Below are positions 8,925-26,634 of a DNA stretch of 64,000 bases, one piece after another. The position numbers and the translations under genes are program-made. The stretch comes from Pseudoclavibacter sp. AY1H1 (GTDB taxonomy: Bacteria > Actinomycetota > Actinomycetes > Actinomycetales > Microbacteriaceae), in assembly GCF_002931055.1 (NCBI RefSeq), contig NZ_PSXX01000002.1, forward strand, positions 434,001-498,000, written 5' to 3'. The notes under the pieces were generated by a model. That model was given only the letters and a program-made list of their open reading frames with translations. It did no database searches and was not told where the DNA came from. Position 1 is the stretch's first letter. The number at the start of each line of letters is the position of its first letter.

Positions 8925-11039
8925 TCACTCGGTGCGCGCGTCCGCGAGGCCCTGTGCGATGACATCGGCGAGGAACACCGAGTACTCGCGACCCACGTGC
9001 GTCGGGTCCGAATGCACGGAGATCCCAGCGACGACGAGGGGGCAGAGCCCGAGCTCCACGTCGCAGAACCAGTCGGAGGTCCGGACGACCGCGGCTCCGC
9101 CTGCCGCCATCTGCTCGGCCTGGTGATCGCGACGCTCCACGAACTCCGGCCCGAAGGCGCTCGTGCAGGATTCCTCGGCCTGTTGCCGCGTCGATGCGGC
9201 GAGGCAGGCGTCCAGGGAGTTGGCGGGAGTCACTGCGTCGAGCCAGATGACGTCGATTCCCATCTCGGTGAGCTCGCGGACCAGTTCAACGGAGCCCTCG
9301 CCGAGCGTGGTTCCCTTGTTCCACGCGAGGTCACCGAACTGCTCCCCCACCCACCAGCCGCCGTAGGAGATGATCACCGTGTCCGGTCGGTCCGCAGCAG
9401 CGAGCTCCATGACCCAGTTGTTGTGGGCGGCGCACTCGTCCTTCATGTCGCCTGATCTGTCGAGGGCTGCGCCCTGAGTGAAGGGGCACATGCTCTTGCC
9501 AAGCAGTTGCACGGTCGTCTCGTCACCGACAGCTGCCCGGACGCCGGGTGCCCAGGAGACAGCCTGCGAGTCGCCGACGATCCAGAGCTCTTCGCCGGAG
9601 TCCTGATCGGCATCTTCGGGTGCGTAGCGGCAGTTGGCTCGATTGTCGTCGGTGACCGTCAGGCAGCCGTTCACCGACCATTCCGGGCCGAGTGCATCCC
9701 AGCCCGAGACCGCCTCGCCGTTGAGCGCGGTCGGCTCGAGGAGCGCCTCGGTGATCGCGAGGCTCAGCTGCTGCTCGCTCGTGACGGTCTGCCCGGGACC
9801 GAGGTCTGCGATGGCCTCCTGGCGCAGGCCAGGTGCGAGCTGCACACCCACGAAGGCCACGATGGCGATCAACGGCACGCTGACCGAGGTCAGCAGCCGG
9901 GGATTGCGCTTCCATCTCGGCGCCGTCGAATCCACCTGGGCCACCGGATTGCGAACCCGGCCAAGGAACGCGAGGAAGCGCGACATCGCCCAGGCGACGG
10001 CGATGGACACGGCGAGGAGCAGGAGACCGTCGAGGAACGACACCGGCTCACTGCGCTCGGGAAAGAGCTCGACGAAGAGCTTGAGGATCGGCCAGCTCGA
10101 CAGGTACAGGCCGTACGAGAAGCCGCCGAGCCAGACGAGCGGTCGCCACGTGAGCAGACGATTCCCGCCGGAGAGCTCCCCTGAGGCACCTGAGATGAGC
10201 ACGAGGAGCGCACCCCCGACGGGGTACAGGGCGATGAGGCCCGGGTACGGCCATTCACTCGGGAGGAGACCCGCGGTGAGCACGAGTGCGAGGCCGAGGC
10301 TGCCGAGAAGCGCTCGCACGGTCTTCGGCAGGTGGATACGCGTCATCACGAGCGCGGCGACGGCGCCGATGCCGAACTCCCAGAGGCGGGCCCAGGTGCT
10401 GTAGTAGGTGGGCACAGGATCGCTCGCGACGCCGTTGAGCGCGTAGATGAGCGATGCTGCAGTGAGGAGCGCGAGTCCCGCAGTAGCGACACGACGCACA
10501 CGCCACTTCGCGAGCTTCGCAATGGCCCCCAGGATGAGCACGAATGCGAGCAGCAGCAGCGTCGCCTGCCCCTGGACCGACATCGCCCAGAAGTGCTGCA
10601 CGGCCGACTTGTCGTGCCCCGCGGAGATGTAGTCGGTTGCGTCCCCCGCCAACCGCCAGTTCTCCCAGTACGTCGCGGCGGCGAAGATATCCGTCACGTT
10701 GCGCTGGAACGACAGCGGCGACTCGGTCATGAGGAGCACTGCTGAGACCACGATGAGGACGAGTCCGGCCATCGGGAAGAGCCGGGTGGCCGTGCGCTTG
10801 ACGTACTGCCAGGCGCGGATGCTCCCCCGTCGCTCGAGCTCGCCGACAAGCGTCGTCGCCAGCAGGAAGCCGCCGAGGACGAAGAAGAGGTCGACACCGC
10901 CGGAGACCGTGCCGAACCAGATGTGGAACGACGCGACGAGCAGCGAGGCGATCGCGCGCAGGCCCTGGATGTCCGAGCGGTAGCGATTCGGCTCCGGCCG
11001 AGCTGGCACGCTCGTCGGGCGTTCTGCGCGTACGGACAT
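8925..11039 (-). CDS. acyltransferase-3 family membrane protein with C-terminal SGNH domain
   Basis: 704 residues. The N-terminus has the acyltransferase-3 signature (YRSDIQGLRAIASLLVASFH) and about ten membrane helices across residues 25-400. The extracytoplasmic C-terminus is an SGNH esterase-like domain with GDSQ (Ser 491) and DPTH (Asp 678, His 681) as the likely catalytic triad. This OafA/YrhL-like architecture O-acetylates cell-surface glycans or peptidoglycan in characterised relatives. The substrate here is unknown. It starts at ATG behind AGGGAG and has its own promoter (TTTCAC-17-TACACT). The position between tuf and the S10 operon is unusual for such a gene. Confidence 0.9.
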   Translation of the reverse strand: MSVRAERPTSVPARPEPNRYRSDIQGLRAIASLLVASFHIWFGTVSGGVDLFFVLGGFLLATTLVGELERRGSIRAWQYVKRTATRLFPMAGLVLIVVSAVLLMTESPLSFQRNVTDIFAAATYWENWRLAGDATDYISAGHDKSAVQHFWAMSVQGQATLLLLAFVLILGAIAKLAKWRVRRVATAGLALLTAASLIYALNGVASDPVPTYYSTWARLWEFGIGAVAALVMTRIHLPKTVRALLGSLGLALVLTAGLLPSEWPYPGLIALYPVGGALLVLISGASGELSGGNRLLTWRPLVWLGGFSYGLYLSSWPILKLFVELFPERSEPVSFLDGLLLLAVSIAVAWAMSRFLAFLGRVRNPVAQVDSTAPRWKRNPRLLTSVSVPLIAIVAFVGVQLAPGLRQEAIADLGPGQTVTSEQQLSLAITEALLEPTALNGEAVSGWDALGPEWSVNGCLTVTDDNRANCRYAPEDADQDSGEELWIVGDSQAVSWAPGVRAAVGDETTVQLLGKSMCPFTQGAALDRSGDMKDECAAHNNWVMELAAADRPDTVIISYGGWWVGEQFGDLAWNKGTTLGEGSVELVRELTEMGIDVIWLDAVTPANSLDACLAASTRQQAEESCTSAFGPEFVERRDHQAEQMAAGGAAVVRTSDWFCDVELGLCPLVVAGISVHSDPTHVGREYSVFLADVIAQGLADARTE

Positions 11040-11151
11040 ACGTCGTGCTCCCTGACTGCACTGAGGCGATGGATGGCCCTCGGCTGGGGATGCGGAGGCG
11101 ACCGATCAGCGCCAGGGAAGGGGCAGGCTTCGACCCGGCACACGAGAGACG

Positions 11152-11180
11152 AGTGTAGCTCGCATCTCGACTCCGTGAAA
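11152..11180 (-). promoter_or_regulatory. predicted promoter of the acyltransferase gene
   Basis: On the minus strand TTTCAC (11175-11180) and TACACT (11152-11157) are 17 bases apart. It lies just downstream of the tuf terminator and 113 bases before the acyltransferase ATG. Confidence 0.45.
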
Positions 11181-11199
11181 ACGGATGAAAACACGAAAT

Positions 11200-11225
11200 G
11201 GGGCCGGACCCGAAGGTCCGACCCC
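11200..11225 (-). terminator. tuf terminator
   Basis: An 11-bp stem with one G-U type mismatch (GGGGTCGGACC / GGTCCGGCCCC) and a four-base loop begins 21 bases after the tuf stop. On the minus strand it is followed by ATTTCGTGTTTT, a broken T-rich tract. It should end the str operon transcript before the acyltransferase gene. Confidence 0.85.
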
Positions 11226-11246
11226 ACTGCGAAGTGAGCTGGAAGC

Positions 11247-12440
<1,194 letters not shown>

Positions 12441-12513
12441 TGTGGTCCTCCTAGGACGTCGTTGGTGTCCATCCGCCAATGATGCAGAAGGACTTCCGGG
12501 TTTTCAGTGATGA

Positions 12514-12551
12514 ATGTTACCCGCTCGGGCGACGCGCTGCGTCACCCGAGC
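12514..12551 (-). promoter_or_regulatory. hairpin and possible -10 box in the fusA-tuf gap
   Basis: On the minus strand fusA is followed by a 12-bp stem-loop (12523-12551: GCTCGGG and GACGC pairing with GCGTC and CCCGAGC around AGC). A TAACAT hexamer (12514-12519) follows three bases later. The stem may reduce fusA read-through while the hexamer starts extra tuf transcription, giving tuf separate dosage. The -35 is weak, so the promoter call is tentative. Confidence 0.4.
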
Positions 12552-12561
12552 CGGTAGAGGC

Positions 12562-14676
12562 TTATTCGCCCCGGTTCTTCTGGATGATCTCCTCGGCAAC
12601 GGCCTTGGGGACCTCGGAGTAGGTTTCGAACGTCATCGAGTACACAGCGCGACCAGAGGTCTTGCTGCGCAGGTCACCGATGTATCCGAACATCTCCGAC
12701 AGCGGTACGAGTGCACGCACTACCTTCACGCCACTGGCATCTTCCATCGACTGGATCTGGCCGCGGCGGGAGTTCAGGTCGCCGATCACGTCGCCCATGT
12801 ACTCCTCAGGAGTACGGACCTCGACCGACATGAGCGGCTCGAGGATGACGGGACCGGCCTTGGGGGCTGCTTCCTTGAACGCGATCGAGCCCGCGATCTT
12901 GAACGCCATCTCCGAGGAGTCGACGTCGTGGGCAGCACCATCGAGGAGCGACGCCTTGACGCCGACCATCGGGTAGCCGGCGAGGACGCCGACCTGCATG
13001 GCGTCCTGGATGCCAGCATCCACGGAAGGGATGTACTCACGAGGCACGCGACCACCGGTGACGGCGTTCACGAACTCGTAGGTCTTCTCCGCGTCCATCT
13101 CAAGCGGCTCGAGCTTGATCTGGATCTTGGCGAACTGGCCGGAGCCACCCGTCTGCTTCTTGTGGGTGTAGTCGAACTTCTCGACGACCTTCGTGAGCGT
13201 CTCGCGGTAGGCGACCTGGGGCTTGCCCACGTTCGCCTCGACCTTGAACTCGCGCTTCATGCGGTCGACGAGGATGTCGAGGTGCAGCTCGCCCATGCCC
13301 TTGATGACCGTCTGACCGGTCTCCTGGTCGAGCATGACGCGGAACGTCGGGTCTTCCTCGGCCAGCTTCTGGATAGCCGTTCCGAGCTTCTCCTGGTCGG
13401 CCTTGGTCTTCGGCTCGATCGCGACCTCGATGACGGGGTCCGGGAAGGTCATCGACTCGAGGACGATCTGCTTGTCAGGGTCGCTCAGGGTGTCACCGGT
13501 CATGGTGTCCTTGAGGCCGATGACGGCGTAGATGTGTCCAGCGGTCATCGACTCGACCGGGTTCTCCTTGTTGGCGTGCATCTGGAAGATCTTCCCGATG
13601 CGCTCCTTCTTGCCCTTCGAGGAGTTCACGACCTGCGCGCCGGACGGGACGTGTCCCGAGTAGACGCGCGTGTAGATGAGGCGACCGAAGAACGGGTGCA
13701 CGGCGATCTTGAACGCGAGAGCCGCGAAGGGCTCGTCGGCGCTCGGACGACGCGTGAGCTCCTCCGACTCGTCACGCGGGTTCATGCCGATGACGGCAGG
13801 AACGTCGAGCGGCGACGGGAGGTAGTCGACGACGGCATCGAGCATCGGCTGGACGCCGCGGTTCTTGAACGCGGAGCCGCAGAGCACCGGGTACATCTCG
13901 CTCGTGACGGTGAGCTTGCGGATGGCTGCCTTGATCTCGGGAATCGAGATCTCCTCGCCGGCGAAGAAGCGCTCCATGAGCGCGTCGTCGGTCTCGGCGA
14001 CGGCCTCGAGCAGCTTCGTGCGGTACTCCTCGGCGCGCTCCTTGAGGTCTTCCGGGATCTCCTGGGTCTCGTACGCAGCACCCAGGGTGGTGTCACCCTT
14101 GGAGTCGCTCGGCCAGACCTTGGCGTTCATCTCGACCAGGTCGACGACGCCGATGAAGTCGTTCTCAGCGCCGATGGGGAGCTGGATGACGAGCGGCTTC
14201 GCGCCGAGGCGGTTGATGATCGTGTCGACCGTGAAGTAGAAGTCGGCGCCGAGCTTGTCCATCTTGTTGACGAAGCAGATGCGCGGGACGTCGTACTTGT
14301 CAGCCTGACGCCAGACGGTCTCCGACTGGGGCTCAACGCCCTCCTTGCCGTCGAACACGGCGACGGCACCGTCGAGGACGCGGAGCGAGCGCTCCACCTC
14401 GACGGTGAAGTCGACGTGACCAGGCGTGTCGATGATGTTGATCTGGTTCTTCTTCCAGAACGACGTCACAGCAGCGGAGGTGATCGTGATGCCACGCTCC
14501 TGCTCCTGCTCCATCCAGTCCGTCGTCGAGGCGCCGTCATGCGTCTCGCCGAGCTTGTGGTTGACACCGGTGTAGAACAGGATGCGCTCGGTGGTTGTCG
14601 TCTTGCCAGCATCGATGTGCGCCATGATGCCGATGTTGCGGACCTTGTTCAGGTCAGTAAGCACGTCCTGTGCCAC
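12562..14676 (-). CDS. fusA: elongation factor G
   Basis: 704 residues, the normal length. The GTP-binding domain has [23 protein letters not shown] and [10 protein letters not shown]. Domains II-V follow, including [18 protein letters not shown]. The start is GTG (14674-14676) behind GGAGG. EF-G drives translocation and, with RRF, ribosome recycling. It lies 54 bases downstream of rpsG. Confidence 0.98.
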   Translation of the reverse strand: MAQDVLTDLNKVRNIGIMAHIDAGKTTTTERILFYTGVNHKLGETHDGASTTDWMEQEQERGITITSAAVTSFWKKNQINIIDTPGHVDFTVEVERSLRVLDGAVAVFDGKEGVEPQSETVWRQADKYDVPRICFVNKMDKLGADFYFTVDTIINRLGAKPLVIQLPIGAENDFIGVVDLVEMNAKVWPSDSKGDTTLGAAYETQEIPEDLKERAEEYRTKLLEAVAETDDALMERFFAGEEISIPEIKAAIRKLTVTSEMYPVLCGSAFKNRGVQPMLDAVVDYLPSPLDVPAVIGMNPRDESEELTRRPSADEPFAALAFKIAVHPFFGRLIYTRVYSGHVPSGAQVVNSSKGKKERIGKIFQMHANKENPVESMTAGHIYAVIGLKDTMTGDTLSDPDKQIVLESMTFPDPVIEVAIEPKTKADQEKLGTAIQKLAEEDPTFRVMLDQETGQTVIKGMGELHLDILVDRMKREFKVEANVGKPQVAYRETLTKVVEKFDYTHKKQTGGSGQFAKIQIKLEPLEMDAEKTYEFVNAVTGGRVPREYIPSVDAGIQDAMQVGVLAGYPMVGVKASLLDGAAHDVDSSEMAFKIAGSIAFKEAAPKAGPVILEPLMSVEVRTPEEYMGDVIGDLNSRRGQIQSMEDASGVKVVRALVPLSEMFGYIGDLRSKTSGRAVYSMTFETYSEVPKAVAEEIIQKNRGE

Positions 14677-14730
14677 GGGTGTCCTCCGAAAGGATTGAAG
14701 CGAGAGTGGTGAGGGCTACCAGCTGCTGGA

Positions 14731-15201
14731 TTACCAGCGGTAGTGCGCGAAGGCCTTGTTCGACTCGGCCATCTTGTGCGTGTCTTCACGGCGCTTCACC
14801 GCGGCGCCGAGGCCGTTGGATGCGTCGAGGATCTCGTTCGTGAGGCGCTCGGTCATCGACTTCTCGCGACGGTTCTTCGCGTAGCTCGTGAGCCAGCGGA
14901 GAGCGAGCGTGTTGGCGCGGTGAGGCTTGACCTCGACCGGGACCTGGTAGGTCGAGCCACCGACGCGGCGCGAGCGAACCTCGAGCGTGGGGCGCACGTT
15001 GTCGAGCGCCTTCTTCAGAGTCGCGACTGCGTCGAGCTCGGACTTGGCAGCGACACCCTCGAGTGCGTCGTAGACGATGCGCTCGGCGAGGCCCTTCTTG
15101 CCATCAAGAAGGATCTTGTTGACGAGCTGGCTGACGATGGGGGCGCCGTACACGGGGTCGGCGACCACGGGGCGCTTGGGGGCTGGACCCTTACGTGGCA
15201 T
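14731..15201 (-). CDS. rpsG: 30S ribosomal protein S7
   Basis: A 156-residue S7: [19 protein letters not shown], the conserved [19 protein letters not shown] and a C-terminal [15 protein letters not shown]. It starts 30S head assembly and sits at the E site. The ATG overlaps the rpsL stop (TAATG). Confidence 0.99.
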   Translation of the reverse strand: MPRKGPAPKRPVVADPVYGAPIVSQLVNKILLDGKKGLAERIVYDALEGVAAKSELDAVATLKKALDNVRPTLEVRSRRVGGSTYQVPVEVKPHRANTLALRWLTSYAKNRREKSMTERLTNEILDASNGLGAAVKRREDTHKMAESNKAFAHYRW

Positions 15202-15575
15202 TACTTCTTCTCCATCTTCGCGCCGTAACGGCTGCGAGCCTGCTTGCGGTTCTTCACTGCCTGGGTGTCGAGTGCACCGCGGACGATCTTGTACCGCACA
15301 CCCGGGAGGTCCTTCACACGGCCGCCACGGACGAGCACCATCGAGTGCTCCTGGAGGTTGTGGCCCTCACCTGGGATGTAGGCGGTCACCTCGGTGCCGT
15401 TCGACAGCTTGACACGGGCAACCTTGCGGAGCGCCGAGTTCGGCTTCTTAGGCGTCGTCGTGTAGACGCGGGTGCAAACCCCGCGCTGCTGAGGGTTGGC
15501 CTTCAGGGCTGGCGTCTTGGACGCCGACGCCTTGGGGCGGCGGCCCTTGCGGACCAACTGCTGAATTGTTGGCAC
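15201..15575 (-). CDS. rpsL: 30S ribosomal protein S12
   Basis: A 124-residue S12 starting at GTG (15573-15575) behind AAGGAG. Lys43 in [11 protein letters not shown] and Lys88 in [11 protein letters not shown] are the unmodified residues whose replacement gives streptomycin resistance in other bacteria, so this copy looks wild type. S12 monitors decoding. It is first in the str operon and lies about 230 bases from the predicted promoter. Confidence 0.99.
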   Translation of the reverse strand: MPTIQQLVRKGRRPKASASKTPALKANPQQRGVCTRVYTTTPKKPNSALRKVARVKLSNGTEVTAYIPGEGHNLQEHSMVLVRGGRVKDLPGVRYKIVRGALDTQAVKNRKQARSRYGAKMEKK

Positions 15576-15805
15576 GAATAATCTCCTTGGTTTTGTACTG
15601 CGTGATCGTGGTAAGCACGATTCCTGTGCCTACGAGGCACTGTTTGCCTCTTGATAACCGACCGGCGGTACAAAATCTCTGGTATCGCTGGTTGGTGAAG
15701 CGGTGGCAGTCGAGGCGACTGGCGTTGCTTACAGTTGCGCGTTGAGCTGCGGTTTTACACAGTTTCAACGTTCGCACGGTTTTGGGCGCGACAGGGCGCG
15801 CGCAC
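15576..15805 (-). other. 5' leader of the str operon
   Basis: A 230-base untranslated stretch. Two small stem-loops lie close to rpsL: ATCGTG-gtaag-CACGAT (15605-15621) and GTGCCT-acg-AGGCAC (15626-15640). Their closeness to the ribosome binding site suggests translational or attenuation control. No gene is supported. Confidence 0.45.
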
Positions 15806-15811
15806 CGAAAA

Positions 15812-15840
15812 ATCCTACCCCGTCAGTTTTGCAGGGTCAA
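15812..15840 (-). promoter_or_regulatory. str operon promoter
   Basis: TTGACC (15835-15840) and TAGGAT (15812-15817) on the minus strand are separated by exactly 17 bases, the best sigma-70-type promoter in the window. Its -35 overlaps the stop codon of the upstream membrane-protein gene. It drives rpsL-rpsG-fusA-tuf. Confidence 0.75.
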
Positions 15841-16355
15841 GCCACACCCCGATCGCGTCCGGACGGACGTGCCGTCGAGAGGAGGACGGCGATGATCACG
15901 ATGATCGCGAGCGGCACGATCGCGATCCCGAACGGACTCGTGGAGAGGCCCACGGCGACCTGGCTCGGAAGCGTGGAGATCGCATCCGACGCCCCCGGCT
16001 CCGGCCGGGAGCTCGATACCGCGATGCCGGCCATGATCGCGAACGCGAGCCAGGCGAGCAGGCCACCCGGAAGCGACAGCCAGAGCGAACCCGGCTTGCC
16101 GAGGAAACTCCTGCGGAGTGCAACCGCCGCGGAGAGGGCGACCACGGCCGTCGCGGCCGCCACCGCCAATGGCGCCACGAGGACACCGACGCCTGGCAGC
16201 TCGATGACGTCCCGATCGAGGCCGAGGGAGACGAATCCCCACGTCGCGATGACGAGCGACGCGAACACGAGGCCGCTGACGGCACCCCACGTCCCAGCCC
16301 TCCCCCACGAGGAGCCGGGATCAGGCGGCAGCTCGGCATCGAAGCGTTCGATCAT
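15837..16355 (-). CDS. hypothetical four-helix membrane protein
   Basis: 172 residues with four hydrophobic segments (about 25-45, 57-80, 92-112 and 140-160) and short polar termini. It does not match a family I recognise. It starts at ATG 19 bases after the preceding hypothetical gene on the same strand, and GC-rich third positions support coding. It forms a short run with the two genes upstream; the str promoter overlaps its stop. Confidence 0.75.
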   Translation of the reverse strand: MIERFDAELPPDPGSSWGRAGTWGAVSGLVFASLVIATWGFVSLGLDRDVIELPGVGVLVAPLAVAAATAVVALSAAVALRRSFLGKPGSLWLSLPGGLLAWLAFAIMAGIAVSSSRPEPGASDAISTLPSQVAVGLSTSPFGIAIVPLAIIVIIAVLLSTARPSGRDRGVA

Positions 16356-16374
16356 GAGCTCGCAGCCGCCTTCC

Positions 16375-16866
16375 TCAGGACGTGACCTCGACCTGCAGGC
16401 CGCGGACGATGCCAGCGATGTCCTTGCCGATATGCGCCGACTGTCCTGCGGTGCTCGTCCCGACAGCCGTCACGATCTCCGTGACGGGCCCACGGTGCAG
16501 GATCACCATCTTCGAGCGGACCTCGAGTCCGCCCAGCCTCTGGTCCCGCTGCGTGGACTCGACGTAGTGGGACAGCTGGGGCTGGTCGAGCGTCTCCGCG
16601 GTTCGCTCCTTGCCACCCCCCTGCGTGATGCGCTGCCGGAGCACGGTGAGCGCATCCTCTGGCGAGATCGTTCCAGGCCATCGCTCGATCGTGACCAGCA
16701 CGTTCGGGTTGAATCCGTTGGTCGCCACCAGGTGACGGGCGCCGAGCACCGACCCCGCCCACTGCAGCGGCTCCCAGCCGGCAGGGACGTCGAGGGACAC
16801 AGCTGGGAAAGCGGGGAACTCCTCGCTCGGCAGCGTCAGCCGTCGGAGCTGCGTGCCATCGCTCAC
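16375..16866 (-). CDS. hypothetical soluble protein
   Basis: 163 residues from a GTG start that overlaps the preceding gene's stop as GTGA. It has a beta-rich pattern: FPAVSLDVPAGWEPLQW, NVLVTIERWPG, then VRSKMVILHRGPVTEIVTAVGTS. The layout resembles actinobacterial LpqN/DUF1795-like single-domain proteins, but it has no signal peptide and I cannot assign it. The overlap with the large acidic membrane protein implies co-translation and perhaps a shared complex. Confidence 0.7.
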   Translation of the reverse strand: MSDGTQLRRLTLPSEEFPAFPAVSLDVPAGWEPLQWAGSVLGARHLVATNGFNPNVLVTIERWPGTISPEDALTVLRQRITQGGGKERTAETLDQPQLSHYVESTQRDQRLGGLEVRSKMVILHRGPVTEIVTAVGTSTAGQSAHIGKDIAGIVRGLQVEVTS

Positions 16867-18653
16867 TCTGCCGTTCCGTTCGCCTCTGCGGTCTCGGCGG
16901 CGCGATCGGCCATGCGCTTCTCGTAGCTGAGCTTGGCCCTGCGGTTCGCGCGGGACACCCGGCGTCCGCGTGCCGCCGCGATGCCTCCGACCCACGTGAA
17001 GGCCTCCCGGGCCGCGATGGCCGCGACCAGAGCCGTGAGCAGGTGCTCGGAGGCGCCGAACTTCGCGATCACCTCGTCGATCCGGATGCTCGTGAGCGGC
17101 AGCCCATCCGCGAGGTGCTGCTGCAGCGCGGCACCGAAGTAGTAGCCGAGGACGACAAGCGCGGCAGCGAGGAAGCCCCCGAGCACGTAGGCCCACCAGC
17201 CCGCGCGATTCACGATGAGCGCCCAGATGACTCCGAACGCGGCGAAGACCGTCACCGGCACCGTGAAGGCCGCCGTTATGGCGAACTCCGAAGCCTCGCC
17301 GATCGGGTCGAGGCCGGTGTTGAACGCCGTGCGCAGCACAGCGAAGGCCAGCAGATACAGGGCGGCGAACACCACGGCCGCGACCAGCGCGACGAACACG
17401 GCGAACATCCGGTTCCCGCGTTTCTTCGGCTTCACGGGCGCGAGGTCGTCGCTGTCCGTGGGGGCAGAGAGACGCAGCGGGGCGAAGGTCGCGTCGTCCG
17501 TCGAGGACGTCGTGGCGACAGCTCCGGCGACGCGCTCGTCGTCGCCCTCGTCGCTCAGGCGCTCAGATGGGCCCGTGGCGTCGCCCTCAGCCTCGGTCGA
17601 GGAGATGTCTGCCTCCGTGACTCCGTCACCCTCAGCGAGCCCTCCTGACGTCTCTGCGGCCACCGCGGGCACAACCGGGTCCGTGGCCGAGGTGCCCTCC
17701 ACGACATCGACCCGCTCGGTGACGGTGACGGCCTCGACCGTCTCGCCGTCGTCGGCGAGCTGCTCGGTCACCGTCTCCGTGACGACGACCTCCGCCTGCA
17801 CGGCATCGCCGGCATCCCTCTGAGCCGCTCGTTCACTGTCGAGCGCTGCTGCGGCGACAGGCGCGACGGCGTTCACCGCCGCGACGCGGGCAGCGGTGCG
17901 GTCGATCTCCAGGGTCCGGCGGGGAGCGTCGAGCTCGTCCGCGGGGGCGGTCGCCGAGCCGGCGGCGTCCACCGTGATCGCGGCGACGGATTCGGCGCCG
18001 ATGGCGTCGGCAGCCAGCTCCTGTGCGGGCACGGGCTCCGTGACCGGGAAGTCGGCGGCATCATCCTCCTCGGCGACCACTCGGTCGACGACGGGAACGG
18101 AGCCGTACGAGTCGACGAGGCCCTCGCGGCCGTCGGGGCGGACGTCCGCGGAATCAGCGGCCTCGGACGGCTCCGAGATGTCATGGTCGAGATCCTGAGA
18201 CGGGGCGGCGACGTCGACGTCGTCGGTCTGCTCGGGGACGGCGTGGGACTCCGCAGCAGGTGGCTCAGTGGCATCCCGATCAGGCTGGTGGCCGAGCACG
18301 GCTGCGAGCTCCTCGCGGTCCAGGCCCACCGTGGCGTTGGGGTCTGCCGCCTCGGCAGCCGTCGAGCCGTCCGCGGCCAGCGGGTCGGAGAATGCCACCG
18401 CGACGTCGTCCTGCGGGGCGAGCGCCGGATCGGTCGGTGCCTCAGCGCGCCCATCGAACGCGAGGTCGTCCGCCGCGAGCACGTCGCCAGAGCGCACGTC
18501 GCCGTCCTCGCCGATACCTCGGCTGCGCGCAAGCGCGGCCTCCAGCTGGTCCTGGGCGTCCGGAAGCTCTCGGGGCTCGCCCGTCCCTCCGCCGGCCTCC
18601 GGCTGCGGGCCGTCATCGAAGGGCTGGCGAGGCGCGCGCGTGTCGTCACTCAT
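16863..18653 (-). CDS. large acidic protein with C-terminal membrane domain
   Basis: 596 residues from the ATG at 18651-18653. Residues 1 to ~425 are low-complexity, dominated by Asp, Glu, Ala and Val with few basic residues, and contain imperfect VTETVTEQ / VTERVDVVEG repeats. A basic KPKKRGNRM patch then precedes four hydrophobic segments (~435-560) and a short Arg/Lys-rich end. It looks like a disordered cytoplasmic tail tethered to the membrane. No family is recognised. A TAACGT hexamer seven bases before the ATG and no ribosome binding site suggest a leaderless transcript. Confidence 0.75.
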   Translation of the reverse strand: MSDDTRAPRQPFDDGPQPEAGGGTGEPRELPDAQDQLEAALARSRGIGEDGDVRSGDVLAADDLAFDGRAEAPTDPALAPQDDVAVAFSDPLAADGSTAAEAADPNATVGLDREELAAVLGHQPDRDATEPPAAESHAVPEQTDDVDVAAPSQDLDHDISEPSEAADSADVRPDGREGLVDSYGSVPVVDRVVAEEDDAADFPVTEPVPAQELAADAIGAESVAAITVDAAGSATAPADELDAPRRTLEIDRTAARVAAVNAVAPVAAAALDSERAAQRDAGDAVQAEVVVTETVTEQLADDGETVEAVTVTERVDVVEGTSATDPVVPAVAAETSGGLAEGDGVTEADISSTEAEGDATGPSERLSDEGDDERVAGAVATTSSTDDATFAPLRLSAPTDSDDLAPVKPKKRGNRMFAVFVALVAAVVFAALYLLAFAVLRTAFNTGLDPIGEASEFAITAAFTVPVTVFAAFGVIWALIVNRAGWWAYVLGGFLAAALVVLGYYFGAALQQHLADGLPLTSIRIDEVIAKFGASEHLLTALVAAIAAREAFTWVGGIAAARGRRVSRANRRAKLSYEKRMADRAAETAEANGTAE

Positions 18654-18660
18654 GAGGCCA

Positions 18661-18666
18661 ACGTTA
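18661..18666 (-). promoter_or_regulatory. putative leaderless -10 box
   Basis: TAACGT on the minus strand ends seven bases before the ATG of the acidic membrane protein. Transcription would begin at or next to the start codon. The -35 is unclear. Confidence 0.4.
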
Positions 18667-18709
18667 GGGCCGTCCGCACGCATCGGGTCGGTGACAAGCC
18701 GCAGACGCA

Positions 18710-18744
18710 CGAACGCCCCCACCCGAGACGGGTGGGGGCGTTCG
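18710..18744 (-). terminator. rpoC terminator
   Basis: A 15-16 bp perfect stem (CGAACGCCCCCACCC / GGGTGGGGGCGTTCG, loop of 3-5 bases) starts 35 bases after the rpoC stop. No T-run follows, as is common for intrinsic-like terminators in high-GC Actinobacteria. It separates rpoBC from the acidic membrane protein gene. Confidence 0.85.
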
Positions 18745-18779
18745 CGCTGGAGCTGCGTCGAGTCGACGCGAGCGAGTGA

Positions 18780-22658
<3,879 letters not shown>

Positions 22659-22706
22659 TGCTGTTGTCTCCTTGTGAAGAATGAGTCTTCGTCGTGTCGG
22701 GGAGGC

Positions 22707-26195
<3,489 letters not shown>

Positions 26196-26394
26196 GGAAG
26201 TTCCCTCCACGATCCCGCGGATTGCGCGAGATGCCAGTAGTGTCGTCGGTGAGGTTCCGCCACGTTTCACGATGTACAAGGCGTGCCCATCGCCAACGGA
26301 CGCAGTCGATGAAGACCCGCGAAGAAGTTGGTGAGAGAAGCACTGCCAGGCCGACCGCAATATGAAGGCATGGTGAGACGAAGCGCAAACATCG
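26196..26394 (-). other. rpoB 5' leader
   Basis: About 190 bases lie between the predicted start of transcription and the TTG of rpoB. Apart from the GGAGGG site at its end, I see no gene and no compelling structure. The frame upstream of rpoB stays open here, but this looks accidental. Confidence 0.5.
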
Positions 26395-26423
26395 AGTGTA
26401 TGCGCCGTTTGGTGGTATGTCTA
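26395..26423 (-). promoter_or_regulatory. rpoBC promoter
   Basis: On the minus strand TAGACA (26418-26423) and TACACT (26395-26400) are 17 bases apart, a good match to an actinobacterial housekeeping promoter. It lies nine bases from a possible promoter facing the other way. Confidence 0.6.
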
Positions 26424-26431
26424 CCCCGACC

Positions 26432-26460
26432 TTGCCTCAATCTGGATTCTCAGGTATAAC
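26432..26460 (+). promoter_or_regulatory. possible divergent promoter next to the rpoB promoter
   Basis: TTGCCT (26432-26437) and TATAAC (26455-26460) are 17 bases apart on the plus strand. It could give a long transcript into the DUF1540 gene 175 bases away. A closer promoter exists, so this one is uncertain. Confidence 0.35.
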
Positions 26461-26576
26461 GCGCTGTCCGACGACGTTCGTTCGCCTCCGAACTCACCCA
26501 CCCGAGACAGGCAAGGCTCTGCTCAGCAAGGGGACCCTGGCCTTATCAGAAAGGTGCCGCAGAGTCCAGTGTCGGC

Positions 26577-26606
26577 TTGAGTACCGGCCTCTCCGGCTCC
26601 TACCGT
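26577..26606 (+). promoter_or_regulatory. promoter of the DUF1540 gene
   Basis: TTGAGT (26577-26582) and TACCGT (26601-26606) are separated by 18 bases. It lies about 28 bases before the ATG and leaves room for the GGAGG ribosome binding site. Confidence 0.5.
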
Positions 26607-26634
26607 GGGAGCAACCCAACATCGGAGGCACACC

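Noticed and set aside
12514-14712. Long plus-strand open frame opposite fusA
   Set aside because: It mirrors fusA codons; its Leu/Asp/Val/Arg-rich product has no family similarity and no ribosome binding site. GC-rich codon bias creates it.
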